A stretch of DNA of 64,000 bases from an uncultured Psychrobacillus sp. (GTDB lineage: Bacteria > Bacillota > Bacilli > Bacillales_A > Planococcaceae): the NCBI GenBank assembly GCA_934234185.1, contig CAKQHO010000004.1, positions 17,210-81,209 of the forward strand. The letters are read 5' to 3'. The position numbers and the translations under genes are program-made. Of this stretch, positions 25,224 through 34,082 are shown one piece after another; within the stretch, counting starts at the first letter, position 1, and the number at the start of each line of letters is the position of its first letter. Below the pieces are notes generated by a model. That model had not been told where the DNA came from. It saw only the letters and a program-made list of their open reading frames with translations, and made no database searches.

Positions 25224-25854
25224 GTTAACAATTGCAATGCCAAAGGGACGAATTTTTGAGGAGGCATACAAGCTTTTTATTGCTGCAGGCTTTCAGCTCC
25301 CTACTGAAATAAGTGACTCTCGTAAACTAATAGTAGAGGCACCGGATGAAAGAATTCGCTTCATTTTAGCTAAGCCGATGGATGTCCCCGTATATGTCGA
25401 GCATGGGGTAGCGGATATCGGAATAGCAGGAAAGGATGTCTTGCTAGAGCAACATAGAGATGTCCACGAGCTTTTAGATCTCGAAATAAGTAATTGCTAT
25501 ATTGCGACAGCAGGGCTACCTGGGTCGGCAATGAATGAGATTGCGCCACGAGTAGCGACGAAATATCCTGCCATAGCGACAAATTTTTATAAAGAAAAGG
25601 GAGAGCAGGTAGAAATTATCGAGCTAAATGGCTCCATAGAGCTTGCTCCGATGATCGGTCTTGCAGATAGAATCGTGGATATTGTGTCGACAGGGCAGAC
25701 GCTTAAGGAGAATGGCTTAGTTGAATATGAGCGGATTGTAGATATTTCTTCTAGGCTAATAGTGAACCCGGCAAGTTATCGTGTGAAGAGCAAAAGAATA
25801 AGAGAATTTGTTAGTCAGTTAAAGCTGGAACTAAAAGGTAGGAGAAGCATATGA
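25216..25854 (+). CDS. hisG: ATP phosphoribosyltransferase, short form
   Basis: A 212-residue short-form HisG, which lacks the C-terminal regulatory domain and depends on HisZ. The PRPP-binding loop is seen as ADRIVDIVSTGQTLKENG. It catalyses the first step of histidine synthesis. The ATG at 25216 has AAGGTGG 8 nt upstream and overlaps hisZ by 8 nt; it overlaps hisD by 4 nt. Confidence 0.95.
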   Translation: MNELTIAMPKGRIFEEAYKLFIAAGFQLPTEISDSRKLIVEAPDERIRFILAKPMDVPVYVEHGVADIGIAGKDVLLEQHRDVHELLDLEISNCYIATAGLPGSAMNEIAPRVATKYPAIATNFYKEKGEQVEIIELNGSIELAPMIGLADRIVDIVSTGQTLKENGLVEYERIVDISSRLIVNPASYRVKSKRIREFVSQLKLELKGRRSI

Positions 25855-27134
25855 AGATAGAAAAGCTTACATCCAATATTTCATTACAGCGCTCGGTAGA
25901 GGAAATCAATACACAACAGCTAGAAACTGTTCGTCTCGTCCTTCAAGAAGTGAAAGAAAAAGGGGATGCAGCTCTAAAAGATTTCACAGAAAAGTGGGAT
26001 GGAGTGAGGTTATCGAATCTTCGAGTGACGAAAGAGGAGATAGAAGAAGCGTATAATTCCTTCGACTCTCAGCTCATAAAGGACTTAATGGAAGCTGCAG
26101 AAAATATTAAGGCATTTCATATGAAGCAGGCTCGTGACCAAATAGATTTCCCACTCAACAAAAGCTCGTATATCCAATATAGAGTAACACCCCTAGATGC
26201 AGTGGGGCTTTATGTTCCAGGAGGAACGGCTGCCTATCCCTCTTCTGTCCTCATGAATGCAATTCCTGCTAAAGTAGCCGGGGTAAATCGTGTAGTTATT
26301 GTTTCTCCACCTGATAAGAGCGGAAAACTACCAGCCTCTGTTTTAGTTGCAGCAAAAATAGCAGGGGTAGAGGAAATTTATAAAGTAGGTGGTGCTCAGG
26401 CAATTGCAGCATTGGCATATGGGACAGAGACTATTCTAGCCGTGGATAAAATAACTGGTCCTGGGAATAGCTTTGTGGCATTGGCGAAAAGAGAGGTATT
26501 TGGTCAGGTTGCGATAGATATGATTGCAGGACCAAGTGAAATTGCCATACTTGCTGACGACACGGCATTTGCAGATGAGGTAGCCGCAGACTTATTGGCA
26601 CAGGCAGAGCATGATCGCTTTGCGAGCTCTGTGTTAATTACCACTAGTGAGCCGTTAGCAAAGGCTGTTGCGCAAGAGGTCGAGAGACAGTTGAAGGAGC
26701 TTCCACGAGAAGAGATAGCACGGGCTTCAATAGAAAATTATGGACGAATTTATGTCGCTGAAACAATAGAGCAGGCAATACATGCGGTAAATGAAATAGC
26801 TCCGGAGCATCTAGAAATTATGACGGATAATCCCGAAGATATTGCAAGGCATATTCGCCATGCAGGTGCTATATTTTTAGGCAGATTTAGCAGTGAACCA
26901 GTCGGAGATTATTTTGCAGGAACGAACCATGTACTACCAACAAGCAGTACGGCTCGTTTTTCAAGTGGATTAAGTGTGGATGACTTTGTCAAAAAGACAA
27001 GTATCGTCTACTACTCAGAGGAAATGTGGCAGGAGCAATATCCAAAAATCGCACGCTTGGCTCGTCTGGAGCAGCTAGAGGGACATGCGCGTTCGGTGGA
27101 ATCACGTAGCTGGAATAAGGAGGAGTCACGTTGA
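25851..27134 (+). CDS. hisD: Histidinol dehydrogenase
   Basis: A 427-residue HisD. It has the NAD-binding and zinc-site regions typical of the family (GLYVPGGTAAYPSSVLMN; TGPGNSFVALAKREVFG; AEHDRFASS; GDYFAGTNHVLPT). It carries out the last two oxidations, histidinol to histidine. It overlaps hisG and hisB by 4 nt each. Confidence 0.96.
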   Translation: MKIEKLTSNISLQRSVEEINTQQLETVRLVLQEVKEKGDAALKDFTEKWDGVRLSNLRVTKEEIEEAYNSFDSQLIKDLMEAAENIKAFHMKQARDQIDFPLNKSSYIQYRVTPLDAVGLYVPGGTAAYPSSVLMNAIPAKVAGVNRVVIVSPPDKSGKLPASVLVAAKIAGVEEIYKVGGAQAIAALAYGTETILAVDKITGPGNSFVALAKREVFGQVAIDMIAGPSEIAILADDTAFADEVAADLLAQAEHDRFASSVLITTSEPLAKAVAQEVERQLKELPREEIARASIENYGRIYVAETIEQAIHAVNEIAPEHLEIMTDNPEDIARHIRHAGAIFLGRFSSEPVGDYFAGTNHVLPTSSTARFSSGLSVDDFVKKTSIVYYSEEMWQEQYPKIARLARLEQLEGHARSVESRSWNKEESR

Positions 27135-27724
27135 ATAAACGAATAGCTAAAATTGATCGGATGACTAATGAAACAAAGGTATGGGTAGAAATTGACCTAG
27201 ATGGCGAGGGAAAAGCTGATATCGATACAGGCGTTCCCTTTATGGACCATATGCTAGATTTATTTACCAAGCATGGTTTATTCAACGCAACCATTAAAGC
27301 AAACGGTGATACTCATATCGATGATCACCATACAACGGAGGATATAGGAATCGTATTAGGGCAAGCAGTGAAGGAAGCGTTAGGAGATAAAAAGAGCATC
27401 AAACGATATGGCAATGCCTTTGTTCCAATGGATGATGCTCTTGCTCAGGTGGTAATTGACATTTCCAATCGTCCACATTTAGAATTTCGCGCTCAACTCC
27501 CTGCTCAAAAGGTAGGGAACTTTGATACAGAGCTAGTGCATGAGTTCTTATGGAAATTTGCTTTGGAGGCACGAATGAATGTACATGTCATCGTTCACTA
27601 TGGAGCCAACACCCACCATATCATAGAGGCAATCTTCAAGGCACTTGCTCGAGCAATAGACGATGCAATTACGGTAGACCCAAGGGTGAAGGGTGTGCCA
27701 TCTACGAAGGGCTTACTTACGTAA
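27131..27724 (+). CDS. hisB: Imidazoleglycerol-phosphate dehydratase
   Basis: A 197-residue monofunctional HisB. The manganese-binding signatures are GDTHIDDHHTTEDIGI and the C-terminal HHIIEAIFKALARA. The start is a TTG overlapping the hisD stop, with AAGGAGGAG upstream. In the usual Bacillus order hisH would follow, but here hisA begins only 20 nt after the stop with no trace of hisH. Confidence 0.95.
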   Translation: MNKRIAKIDRMTNETKVWVEIDLDGEGKADIDTGVPFMDHMLDLFTKHGLFNATIKANGDTHIDDHHTTEDIGIVLGQAVKEALGDKKSIKRYGNAFVPMDDALAQVVIDISNRPHLEFRAQLPAQKVGNFDTELVHEFLWKFALEARMNVHVIVHYGANTHHIIEAIFKALARAIDDAITVDPRVKGVPSTKGLLT

Positions 27725-27744
27725 CAAGAAAGGGGACAGAGGTG

Positions 27745-28494
27745 ATGTCCATACAGTTATATCCAGCAATAGATATGAAGGGCGGTAAATGTGTCCGTCT
27801 TTATCAGGGAGACTATGAGCAAGAAACAATATATGGCGATTCCCCCTTTGATATGGCTAGAAAGTTTGCAAGCGAGGGTGCCGAGTGGATTCATCTCGTA
27901 GATTTGGATGGAGCAAAAGACGGAGAGAAAATCCATGGAAATGAAGTGCTTCGTATTGCCAGAGAGCTTCCTGTTCACGTGCAGGTCGGAGGGGGCATCC
28001 GCTCGAAGGAAGACGTGGATTACTATTTAACCAACGGAGTGGACCGGGTTATTATAGGTAGCTTAGCGATTTCTCAGCCAGAGCTTGTTGCAGAGCTATT
28101 AGAAGAGTACAGTGGAGAGCAAATTGTCATCGGACTTGATGCAAAGGACGGCATGGTGGCCACTCATGGCTGGTTAGAAACCTCCAGTAAATCAGCCGTT
28201 GAAGTAGGAAAGTATTTTGCTTCGAAAGGTGCGAAACATATTATTTTTACTGATATTGCTACAGACGGAACATTACAAGGACCAAACCTTGCTGCCAACA
28301 AGGAGCTGGCAGAGGAAACAGGATTATCCGTTATCGTATCCGGAGGAATCAGCTCACTAGAGGACATCGAGGAAGTGGCAAGACTATCGGAATCGACAAC
28401 AATCAGTGGAGCTATAACTGGTAAAGCTTTATATAATAATCGTTTTACACTATTAGAAGCATTAGTAAGGGTAAAAGCACTTGAAAGGAAGTAG
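27745..28494 (+). CDS. hisA: Phosphoribosylformimino-AICAR-P isomerase
   Basis: A 249-residue TIM-barrel isomerase. It has the N-terminal YPAIDMKGGKCVRLYQGDY and phosphate-binding loops QVGGGIRS and VSGGISS. IFTDIATDGTLQGPN with its catalytic-position Asp and Thr is present. The frame runs open upstream through hisB, but the true start is the ATG at 27745 after GAAAGGGG. Its product is the substrate of the HisH-HisF synthase, neither of which is in this operon. hisI follows after 3 nt, where hisF would normally sit. Confidence 0.95.
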   Translation: MSIQLYPAIDMKGGKCVRLYQGDYEQETIYGDSPFDMARKFASEGAEWIHLVDLDGAKDGEKIHGNEVLRIARELPVHVQVGGGIRSKEDVDYYLTNGVDRVIIGSLAISQPELVAELLEEYSGEQIVIGLDAKDGMVATHGWLETSSKSAVEVGKYFASKGAKHIIFTDIATDGTLQGPNLAANKELAEETGLSVIVSGGISSLEDIEEVARLSESTTISGAITGKALYNNRFTLLEALVRVKALERK

Positions 28495-28497
28495 GAA

Positions 28498-29127
28498 ATG
28501 ATGACCAAATTACAATTCGACGAGAAGGGCCTTATACCGGCTATTGTGCAGCATGCCATTACAAGAGAGGTTTTAACCCTTGCTTATATGAATGAAGAGG
28601 CATATCAAAAGACAGTAGAAACTAGAGAAGCCTGGTTTTATAGTAGAAGCAGACAGGAGCTTTGGCATAAGGGAGAAACCTCTGGTAATACACAACGAGT
28701 GTTAGCGATTAAAGCGGATTGTGATTCGGATGCTATAGTATTAGAGGTATTGCCAGCGGGACCAGCTTGCCACACAGGAGAAGAAGGCTGCTTTTTTAAT
28801 CAATTGGAGAAATTTGAGGAGAGCCTTGGCTATAATGTCATCACTTCCTTAATTCAAACGATCGCCAGCAGGAAGAAAGAAATGCCGGACGGGGCATATA
28901 CTACCTACTTATTTAATGAAGGGGTAGATAAAATTTGTAAAAAGGTTGGAGAAGAGTCTGCAGAGGTTATCATTGCATCGAAAAATAATGATGCAGAGGA
29001 GCTTAAATGGGAAGCTGCAGATCTTCTTTACCACCTATTAGTGCTGCTGGAAAATCAGCAGGTTAACTTTTATGAATTACTAGAGGTTCTCCAAAAAAGA
29101 CATGAAACCAAATCCAATAAAAAATAA
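28498..29127 (+). CDS. hisI: Bifunctional phosphoribosyl-AMP cyclohydrolase / phosphoribosyl-ATP pyrophosphatase
   Basis: A 209-residue HisIE fusion. Residues 1-~110 form the cyclohydrolase (WFYSRSRQELWHKGETSG; the metal-site Cys in ADCDSDA and the GPACHTG motif). Residues ~115-205 form the pyrophosphohydrolase (GVDKICKKVGEESAEVIIA and EAADLLYHLLVLL). It performs steps 2 and 3 of the pathway and is the last gene of the operon before a terminator. Confidence 0.95.
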   Translation: MMTKLQFDEKGLIPAIVQHAITREVLTLAYMNEEAYQKTVETREAWFYSRSRQELWHKGETSGNTQRVLAIKADCDSDAIVLEVLPAGPACHTGEEGCFFNQLEKFEESLGYNVITSLIQTIASRKKEMPDGAYTTYLFNEGVDKICKKVGEESAEVIIASKNNDAEELKWEAADLLYHLLVLLENQQVNFYELLEVLQKRHETKSNKK

Positions 29128-29158
29128 TAGTTTGTGATATACTGAAGAGTATACTAAT

Positions 29159-29192
29159 AAGGGACGTTGCCAAACGTTCCTTATTATTTTTC
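29159..29192 (+). terminator. Terminator of the his operon
   Basis: AAGGGACGTT and AACGTTCCTT form a stem, followed by a T-rich tract (TTATTATTTTT) that runs up to the ribosome-binding site of the next gene. Confidence 0.7.
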
Positions 29193-29203
29193 GGAGGAAT
29201 ATC

Positions 29204-30730
29204 TTGAATAAGAAAAAAACAAAAGACAACAAGCAAAATATCATATCGTTCTTGCCGACAGGCGAGTACTACTATAAAAAAGCATTAGATGAGCTTCAAA
29301 AGGATGAATATGAAAAAGCTCATAAGTATTTGAAGAGAGCTTCTGATCTAAGTCCAGATGATCCATTGATTTTACTTCAGTATGCGATACTGCAAATGGA
29401 ATCAGAAAAATATGATTTTGCTCATGAATTACTTAGAAGTGCCCATGCACTAGATCCGAATGAGGGAGAGACTATGTTCTTTCTGGCAGAAGTAAATGCA
29501 CATCTCGGAAACTTTATGGATGCTAATAAATTCGCAAAAATGTATATAGAGAAAGATATAAATGGAGAATATAGCGAAGAAGCAATGGAGATTATAGATT
29601 TCACGGAGCAGGAGGATATCGTCTCCCTTCAGCTTGATACACCATCAAGCGATGCACTTTTCCTCCAAGAAAAGGCGCGAAGAATGATGGAGCAGGGGAA
29701 GTTTCCAGAGGCTATCGAGCTTTTAGAGAATCTAATCACCGACCATCCAGACTTTTGGGCAGCCTTTAATAATCTTGCGCTAGCTTATTTTTATGTAGGC
29801 GAGGAAGAGCAAGCAAAGGCCCTTTTACATCAGGTGCTCCGAGAAAATAAGGGAAACATCCACGCACTATGTAATCTGGCGGTAATTCATTACTATGAAA
29901 AGAATACAGAGGAGCTCGAGGAAATTACAGAGTTTCTTACAAAGATTAATCCGTACTTTATCGAGCATCGCTACAAGCTTGGTGCAACATTTGCTTTAAT
30001 TGGGAAGTACGAGCAGGCATTTAAGTGGCTAAGAAGCCTCCAGCGTAAAGGATTTGAAGCAGACCCTGGTTTCTATTTTTGGCTATCTCATTCAGCCTAT
30101 TTTGCTGGGCATGAGGACATAGCGAGAAATGCTTGGAACCAGCTGCTAAAGATAGACCCAGAGAAGGCGGGCTTTGAGCCATGGCTGCCTCATATGAAGG
30201 ATATGGCAGAAAAAGAGCCAGAGGAACATAAGGAATTTATTTTAGAGAAAATCCAAGATAAGCATGTGAGTGAACGAATCTTTGGTTTCTACCTATTAGG
30301 AAAGTCAAAGCATCGACAAGAGATTATCGCACATCCTAAATGGATTGTAGTAGACGAGCTGACCACTATGGAAAAGCTATTCCTCGCTAATTCATTAGGA
30401 CATAAGTTCGATGAGAAGGAACCGGCAGAAAAGGCATTTCTTCGAGCAATCGCCGCTACTGATCTACTTTACCACGAACACAAGCCATTAGATCAATCTG
30501 CTACTTATTTATTTCAAATGTGGTTTGTTTTAATTGAACGTGCTTTAACAAAGGGCTATCCGTTTAAAAACCCTAAGGCGCTTGCTGCTGCAACGGAATA
30601 TATGTTTGTTTCGTCGCGCACAAAGAATGCAACAAAGAAGCAATTTGCAGAGAAGTATGGAATAACCACATCTACACTGACGAAGTATGTAAATGAGCTT
30701 ATCCAATTTTTACCGTTATTCGACAACTAG
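29204..30730 (+). CDS. yvcD: TPR-repeat protein, YvcD type
   Basis: A 508-residue soluble protein with tandem tetratricopeptide helices through residues ~15-330 (YYYKKALDELQKDEYEKAHKY; AEVNAHLGNFMDANKFA; AAFNNLALAYFYVGEEEQAK). The C-terminal ~100 residues contain a helix-turn-helix-like stretch (FAEKYGITTSTLTKYVNELI). The location between his and trxB matches B. subtilis yvcD. Its role is unknown; protein-protein scaffolding is the usual role of TPR proteins. The start is a TTG with GGAGG upstream. Confidence 0.75.
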   Translation: MNKKKTKDNKQNIISFLPTGEYYYKKALDELQKDEYEKAHKYLKRASDLSPDDPLILLQYAILQMESEKYDFAHELLRSAHALDPNEGETMFFLAEVNAHLGNFMDANKFAKMYIEKDINGEYSEEAMEIIDFTEQEDIVSLQLDTPSSDALFLQEKARRMMEQGKFPEAIELLENLITDHPDFWAAFNNLALAYFYVGEEEQAKALLHQVLRENKGNIHALCNLAVIHYYEKNTEELEEITEFLTKINPYFIEHRYKLGATFALIGKYEQAFKWLRSLQRKGFEADPGFYFWLSHSAYFAGHEDIARNAWNQLLKIDPEKAGFEPWLPHMKDMAEKEPEEHKEFILEKIQDKHVSERIFGFYLLGKSKHRQEIIAHPKWIVVDELTTMEKLFLANSLGHKFDEKEPAEKAFLRAIAATDLLYHEHKPLDQSATYLFQMWFVLIERALTKGYPFKNPKALAAATEYMFVSSRTKNATKKQFAEKYGITTSTLTKYVNELIQFLPLFDN

Positions 30731-30799
30731 GCAAATATGTTGATGAACGATTAAAAATTAGTTAGATTGTAGATATGTGTTATGTAGGAGGAATTTTGG

Positions 30800-31741
30800 A
30801 TGACCGAAGAGAAAATTTATGACGTAATAATAATTGGAGCAGGCCCAGCAGGAATGACAGCTGCAGTATATACTTCTCGTGCTAATCTATCTACTTTGAT
30901 GATAGAACGTGGTATTCCAGGCGGTCAAATGGCAAATACAGAGGAAGTAGAAAACTATCCTGGTTTTGAGACTATTCTAGGGCCTGAGCTTTCTACTAAA
31001 ATGTTTGACCATGCGAAAAAATTTGGTGCAGAGTATGCTTATGGCGATGTTTCGGAAATCGTAACAGAGGGCGACTATAAGATAGTGAAGGCTGGCGGCA
31101 AGGAACATAAAGCGCTAGCAGTCATCATTTCTTCTGGTGCGGAATATAAGAAAATGGGAATTCCAGGCGAGGTTGAGCTTGGTGGCCGTGGAGTAAGCTA
31201 CTGTGCAGTTTGTGACGGAGCATTCTTTAAAGGAAAAGACCTAGTGGTAGTAGGTGGAGGAGACTCTGCTGTAGAAGAAGGTAGCTTCCTAACGAAGTTT
31301 GCAAACAAAGTAACAATCGTTCACCGTCGAGATCAATTAAGAGCACAAAAAATTCTTCAAGATCGTGCCTTTGCAAATGAAAAAATTGATTTCATTTGGA
31401 ACACTACCTTAAAAGAAATCCATGGAACAGATGGCAAAGTAAGCGGTGTGACACTTGTTTCTACAGTAGATGGTTCAGAGCGTGAATTCCCAACAGACGG
31501 CGTTTTCGTTTATGTTGGAATGCTACCGTTAACAAAGCCATTTACTGGTCTAGGAATTCTGAACGAAAACGGCTATATCCTGACAAATGAGAAGATGGAA
31601 ACATCGGTACCAGGTATTTTTGGAGCAGGAGATGTCCGCGACAAAATGCTTCGTCAAATCGTCACTGCAACTGGTGATGGAAGCATAGCTGCACAATCTG
31701 CTATACACTATATCGAAAAATTAAAAGATAATATGAAGTAA
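30800..31741 (+). CDS. trxB: Thioredoxin reductase
   Basis: A 313-residue low-molecular-weight TrxB. The FAD-binding motif is GAGPAG (residues 13-18), the redox-active pair is C135-A-V-C138, and the NADPH motif is GGGDSA. It reduces thioredoxin with NADPH. TAGGAGG precedes the ATG. It is monocistronic with a terminator; in B. subtilis cwlO follows trxB, whereas here a repeat array does. Confidence 0.96.
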   Translation: MTEEKIYDVIIIGAGPAGMTAAVYTSRANLSTLMIERGIPGGQMANTEEVENYPGFETILGPELSTKMFDHAKKFGAEYAYGDVSEIVTEGDYKIVKAGGKEHKALAVIISSGAEYKKMGIPGEVELGGRGVSYCAVCDGAFFKGKDLVVVGGGDSAVEEGSFLTKFANKVTIVHRRDQLRAQKILQDRAFANEKIDFIWNTTLKEIHGTDGKVSGVTLVSTVDGSEREFPTDGVFVYVGMLPLTKPFTGLGILNENGYILTNEKMETSVPGIFGAGDVRDKMLRQIVTATGDGSIAAQSAIHYIEKLKDNMK

Positions 31742-31748
31742 TTTATAG

Positions 31749-31780
31749 GCTGTGGGAGCTTTAGGCTCCTGCAGTTTTTT
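31749..31780 (+). terminator. Terminator of trxB
   Basis: CTGTGGGAGC-ttta-GGCTCCTGCAG followed by TTTTTT. Confidence 0.85.
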
Positions 31781-31845
31781 CTTGCATGTGATTTTTACTT
31801 TACATTTGATTTGGATTTATTTTACAAATATATTTAATCGATTAA

Positions 31846-32470
31846 CGATTACTACCAATACGTGCGGTTTAGGACTGGTTACTTGCGATTGATGGGGGAA
31901 TACTTGCGGTAGGATAGCGGTTACTTGCGGTTAGTGTAGAAATACGTGCGAAAGTGGTATTTCCTTCGATTGGTATAGCTGATAACTGGATTTATTTTAC
32001 AGATTAATATTTATTATTAGGAGATAACTACCAATAAGTGCGGTTGAGGACTGTTTAGTTGCGATTGATGGGAGAATACTTGCGGTTGTGCGGAGTTTAC
32101 TTGCGGTTAGGGCAGAAATAAGTGCGAAAGCGACATTTCCTTCAATTGGCGCAGCTGATAATTGGATTTATTTTACAGATTAATATGACATTTTAGGAGA
32201 CGACTACCAATACGTGCGGTTGAGGACTGGTTACTTGCGATTGATGAGCGAATACTTGCGGTTGTTCGGAGTTTACTTGCGGTTAGGGCAGAAATACGTG
32301 CGAAAGTGGTATTTCCTGCGATTGGCGTAGCTGCTAACTGGATTTATTTTACAGATTAATATTACATATTAGGAGATAACTGCCAATACTAGCGGTTTGA
32401 TATTGGTTACTTGCGGTTGTGCGGAGTTTACTTCGGGTTAAAGCAGAAATACTTTCGAAGACGGACTTTC
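31846..32470 (+). repeat. Intergenic ACKTGCGRTT array, 21-nt spacing within ~178-bp super-repeats
   Basis: This fills most of the 977-bp gap between trxB and yvcI. Units of the form ACTTGCGGTT or ACGTGCGATT plus ~11 bases start at 31860, 31881, 31902, 31923 and 31944, exact 21-nt steps. The block recurs three more times (starting near 31846, 32028, 32203 and 32380, the last decayed), separated by a conserved non-periodic linker (GGATTTATTTTACAGATTAA). There is no convincing reading frame with a ribosome-binding site. Confidence 0.85.
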
Positions 32471-32621
32471 TTAGATGAAAAGAAAGTACTTTACTGAGTG
32501 AAATATTTTATTCATTATATTTTAACCTCCTCTTAATTTCCATGTAACTGTCCTGACATATAGAAAGTGTATAGTAAGGTATATAAATTGACCCCCTTTT
32601 TATATAGGTAAAATTTTGGAC

Positions 32622-32662
32622 AGGCTGTTTCTTGGATAATAATCCTGAAGCAGCCTCTTTTT
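32622..32662 (+). terminator. Orphan terminator upstream of yvcI
   Basis: AGGCTGTTTCTTGGAT-aata-ATCCTGAAGCAGCCT followed by CTTTTT. No gene ends before it; trxB already has a terminator 850 bp upstream. It could end a transcript initiated in the repeat array. Confidence 0.6.
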
Positions 32663-32718
32663 GTGCATTTTATTGTATAATAAGTAGTAAGAATAGAGGA
32701 AAGTTGGAGTGACAATTC

Positions 32719-33216
32719 GTGCAAAGAATCGCTAATCTGCTTATATGTAAGGATAACCAAGTTCTTTTATTGAAAAAGCCGAGAAGAAATTGGTACGTTG
32801 CCCCAGGTGGAAAGATGGAGGAAGGCGAATCCATATTGATATCTGCTGTTCGGGAATTTACGGAGGAAACAAATGCAGTACCCATAGATCCACATCTTAA
32901 AGGAATTTACACAATGGTAATTGAAGAGAATGGTCTAAAAAAAGACGAGTGGATGTTGTTTACATTTGTCGCAAAGGATATAGAAGGTACCCCTTATGAA
33001 GAAAATAGAGAAGGTGTCCTAGAGTGGCATCCGGTAGAGGCGCTAGAACATTTACCGATGGCAGAAGGAGATCGGACGAATTTAATGTTTGCTGCAAAGG
33101 AATTAGGTATGCAGTATGGCACGTTTGTCTATACACCAGAATTTGATTTGATCAAGGAAACGATACAACGATCATGGGAAGGAGAACTGAAAAGTGGAGA
33201 CTCTGCAAAAGCTTGA
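32719..33216 (+). CDS. yvcI: NUDIX hydrolase, YvcI type
   Basis: A 165-residue NUDIX protein. The Nudix box reads GGKMEEGESILISAVREFTE followed by ET, i.e. GX5EX7REUXEEXGU with small deviations. It hydrolyses a nucleoside diphosphate linked to a moiety that cannot be inferred; the cytosolic context is otherwise silent. It begins with GTG and overlaps rapZ by 23 nt. It is the first gene of the conserved yvcI-rapZ-yvcK-whiA-crh cluster. Confidence 0.9.
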   Translation: MQRIANLLICKDNQVLLLKKPRRNWYVAPGGKMEEGESILISAVREFTEETNAVPIDPHLKGIYTMVIEENGLKKDEWMLFTFVAKDIEGTPYEENREGVLEWHPVEALEHLPMAEGDRTNLMFAAKELGMQYGTFVYTPEFDLIKETIQRSWEGELKSGDSAKA

Positions 33217-34078
33217 TACGGAGGTTGTCATTATTACTGGCATGTCTGGAGCTGGCAAAACCGTTGCAATCCAGAGCTTTGAAGATTTAGGGTATTATTG
33301 TATTGATAATTTGCCTCCAGAGCTTTTGAGTACCTTTATCAAGCTCATGATTGATTCAAATAAACAACCGAGAAATATTGCTGCTGTGATGGATTTACGA
33401 GGGGGAGAAATGTTCCATTCCTTAGTGGATTCCATTAACCAGCTACAAGAGGAGAGTACGGTGACTCCTAAAGTGTTATTCTTAGATGCGCAGGACGAGG
33501 TGCTCGTAAGAAGATACAAGGAAACAAGACGATCCCATCCACTAGCCAATTCCGGGCGTCCGTTAGATGGTATTAAGAAAGAAAGAGAGCTGCTTTCCGA
33601 GTTAAAGGGAAGAGCCCAGGTTATTTATAATACCTCTCAGATAAAGCCACGCGAGCTACGAGAAAAAATCCAAGAGGAATTTATGACACAAGGGAAAAAA
33701 GTATTTACCGTAAATGTCATGTCGTTTGGATTTAAGCATGGTATTCCGATTGATGCTGATCTTGTATTTGATGTGCGGTTTTTACCAAACCCTTTCTATA
33801 TTGAGGAGCTTAAACTGAAATCAGGCCTTGACGAAGAAGTTTCCGGCTATGTATTAAAATGGGCAGATACGAAAACGCTGATTGAAAAGCTGACAGATTT
33901 ATTCCAGTTTATGATTCCCCAATATAAACGGGAAGGAAAAACCCAACTAGTCATTGCATTTGGCTGCACAGGTGGTCAACATCGCTCTGTCACGTTAGCA
34001 GAGTATTTTGGCAAGCTATTAAAGGAAGATGATCAGACTGTCATCACGCATAGAGATGTCACGATCAGGAAGGAATAA
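33194..34078 (+). CDS. rapZ: RapZ/YvcJ P-loop nucleotide-binding protein
   Basis: A 294-residue protein of the RapZ/YvcJ family. The P-loop is GMSGAGKT near residue 17, and the C-terminal domain carries CTGGQHRSV. In Gram-negatives RapZ is an RNA adaptor for GlmZ decay; in Bacillus YvcJ has GTPase activity and is linked to competence. The start is a GTG with AAGGAGA 8 nt upstream inside yvcI, so translation is coupled. The yvcK start follows 4 nt after its stop. Confidence 0.93.
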   Translation: METLQKLDTEVVIITGMSGAGKTVAIQSFEDLGYYCIDNLPPELLSTFIKLMIDSNKQPRNIAAVMDLRGGEMFHSLVDSINQLQEESTVTPKVLFLDAQDEVLVRRYKETRRSHPLANSGRPLDGIKKERELLSELKGRAQVIYNTSQIKPRELREKIQEEFMTQGKKVFTVNVMSFGFKHGIPIDADLVFDVRFLPNPFYIEELKLKSGLDEEVSGYVLKWADTKTLIEKLTDLFQFMIPQYKREGKTQLVIAFGCTGGQHRSVTLAEYFGKLLKEDDQTVITHRDVTIRKE

Positions 34079-34082
34079 CTAG

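Noticed and set aside
27550..27744. N-terminal extension of HisA by 65 residues, or a hisH remnant
   Set aside because: The extension is only the open shadow frame of hisB; the conserved HisA N-terminus starts at 27745 with its own ribosome-binding site, and no HisH-like sequence is present.
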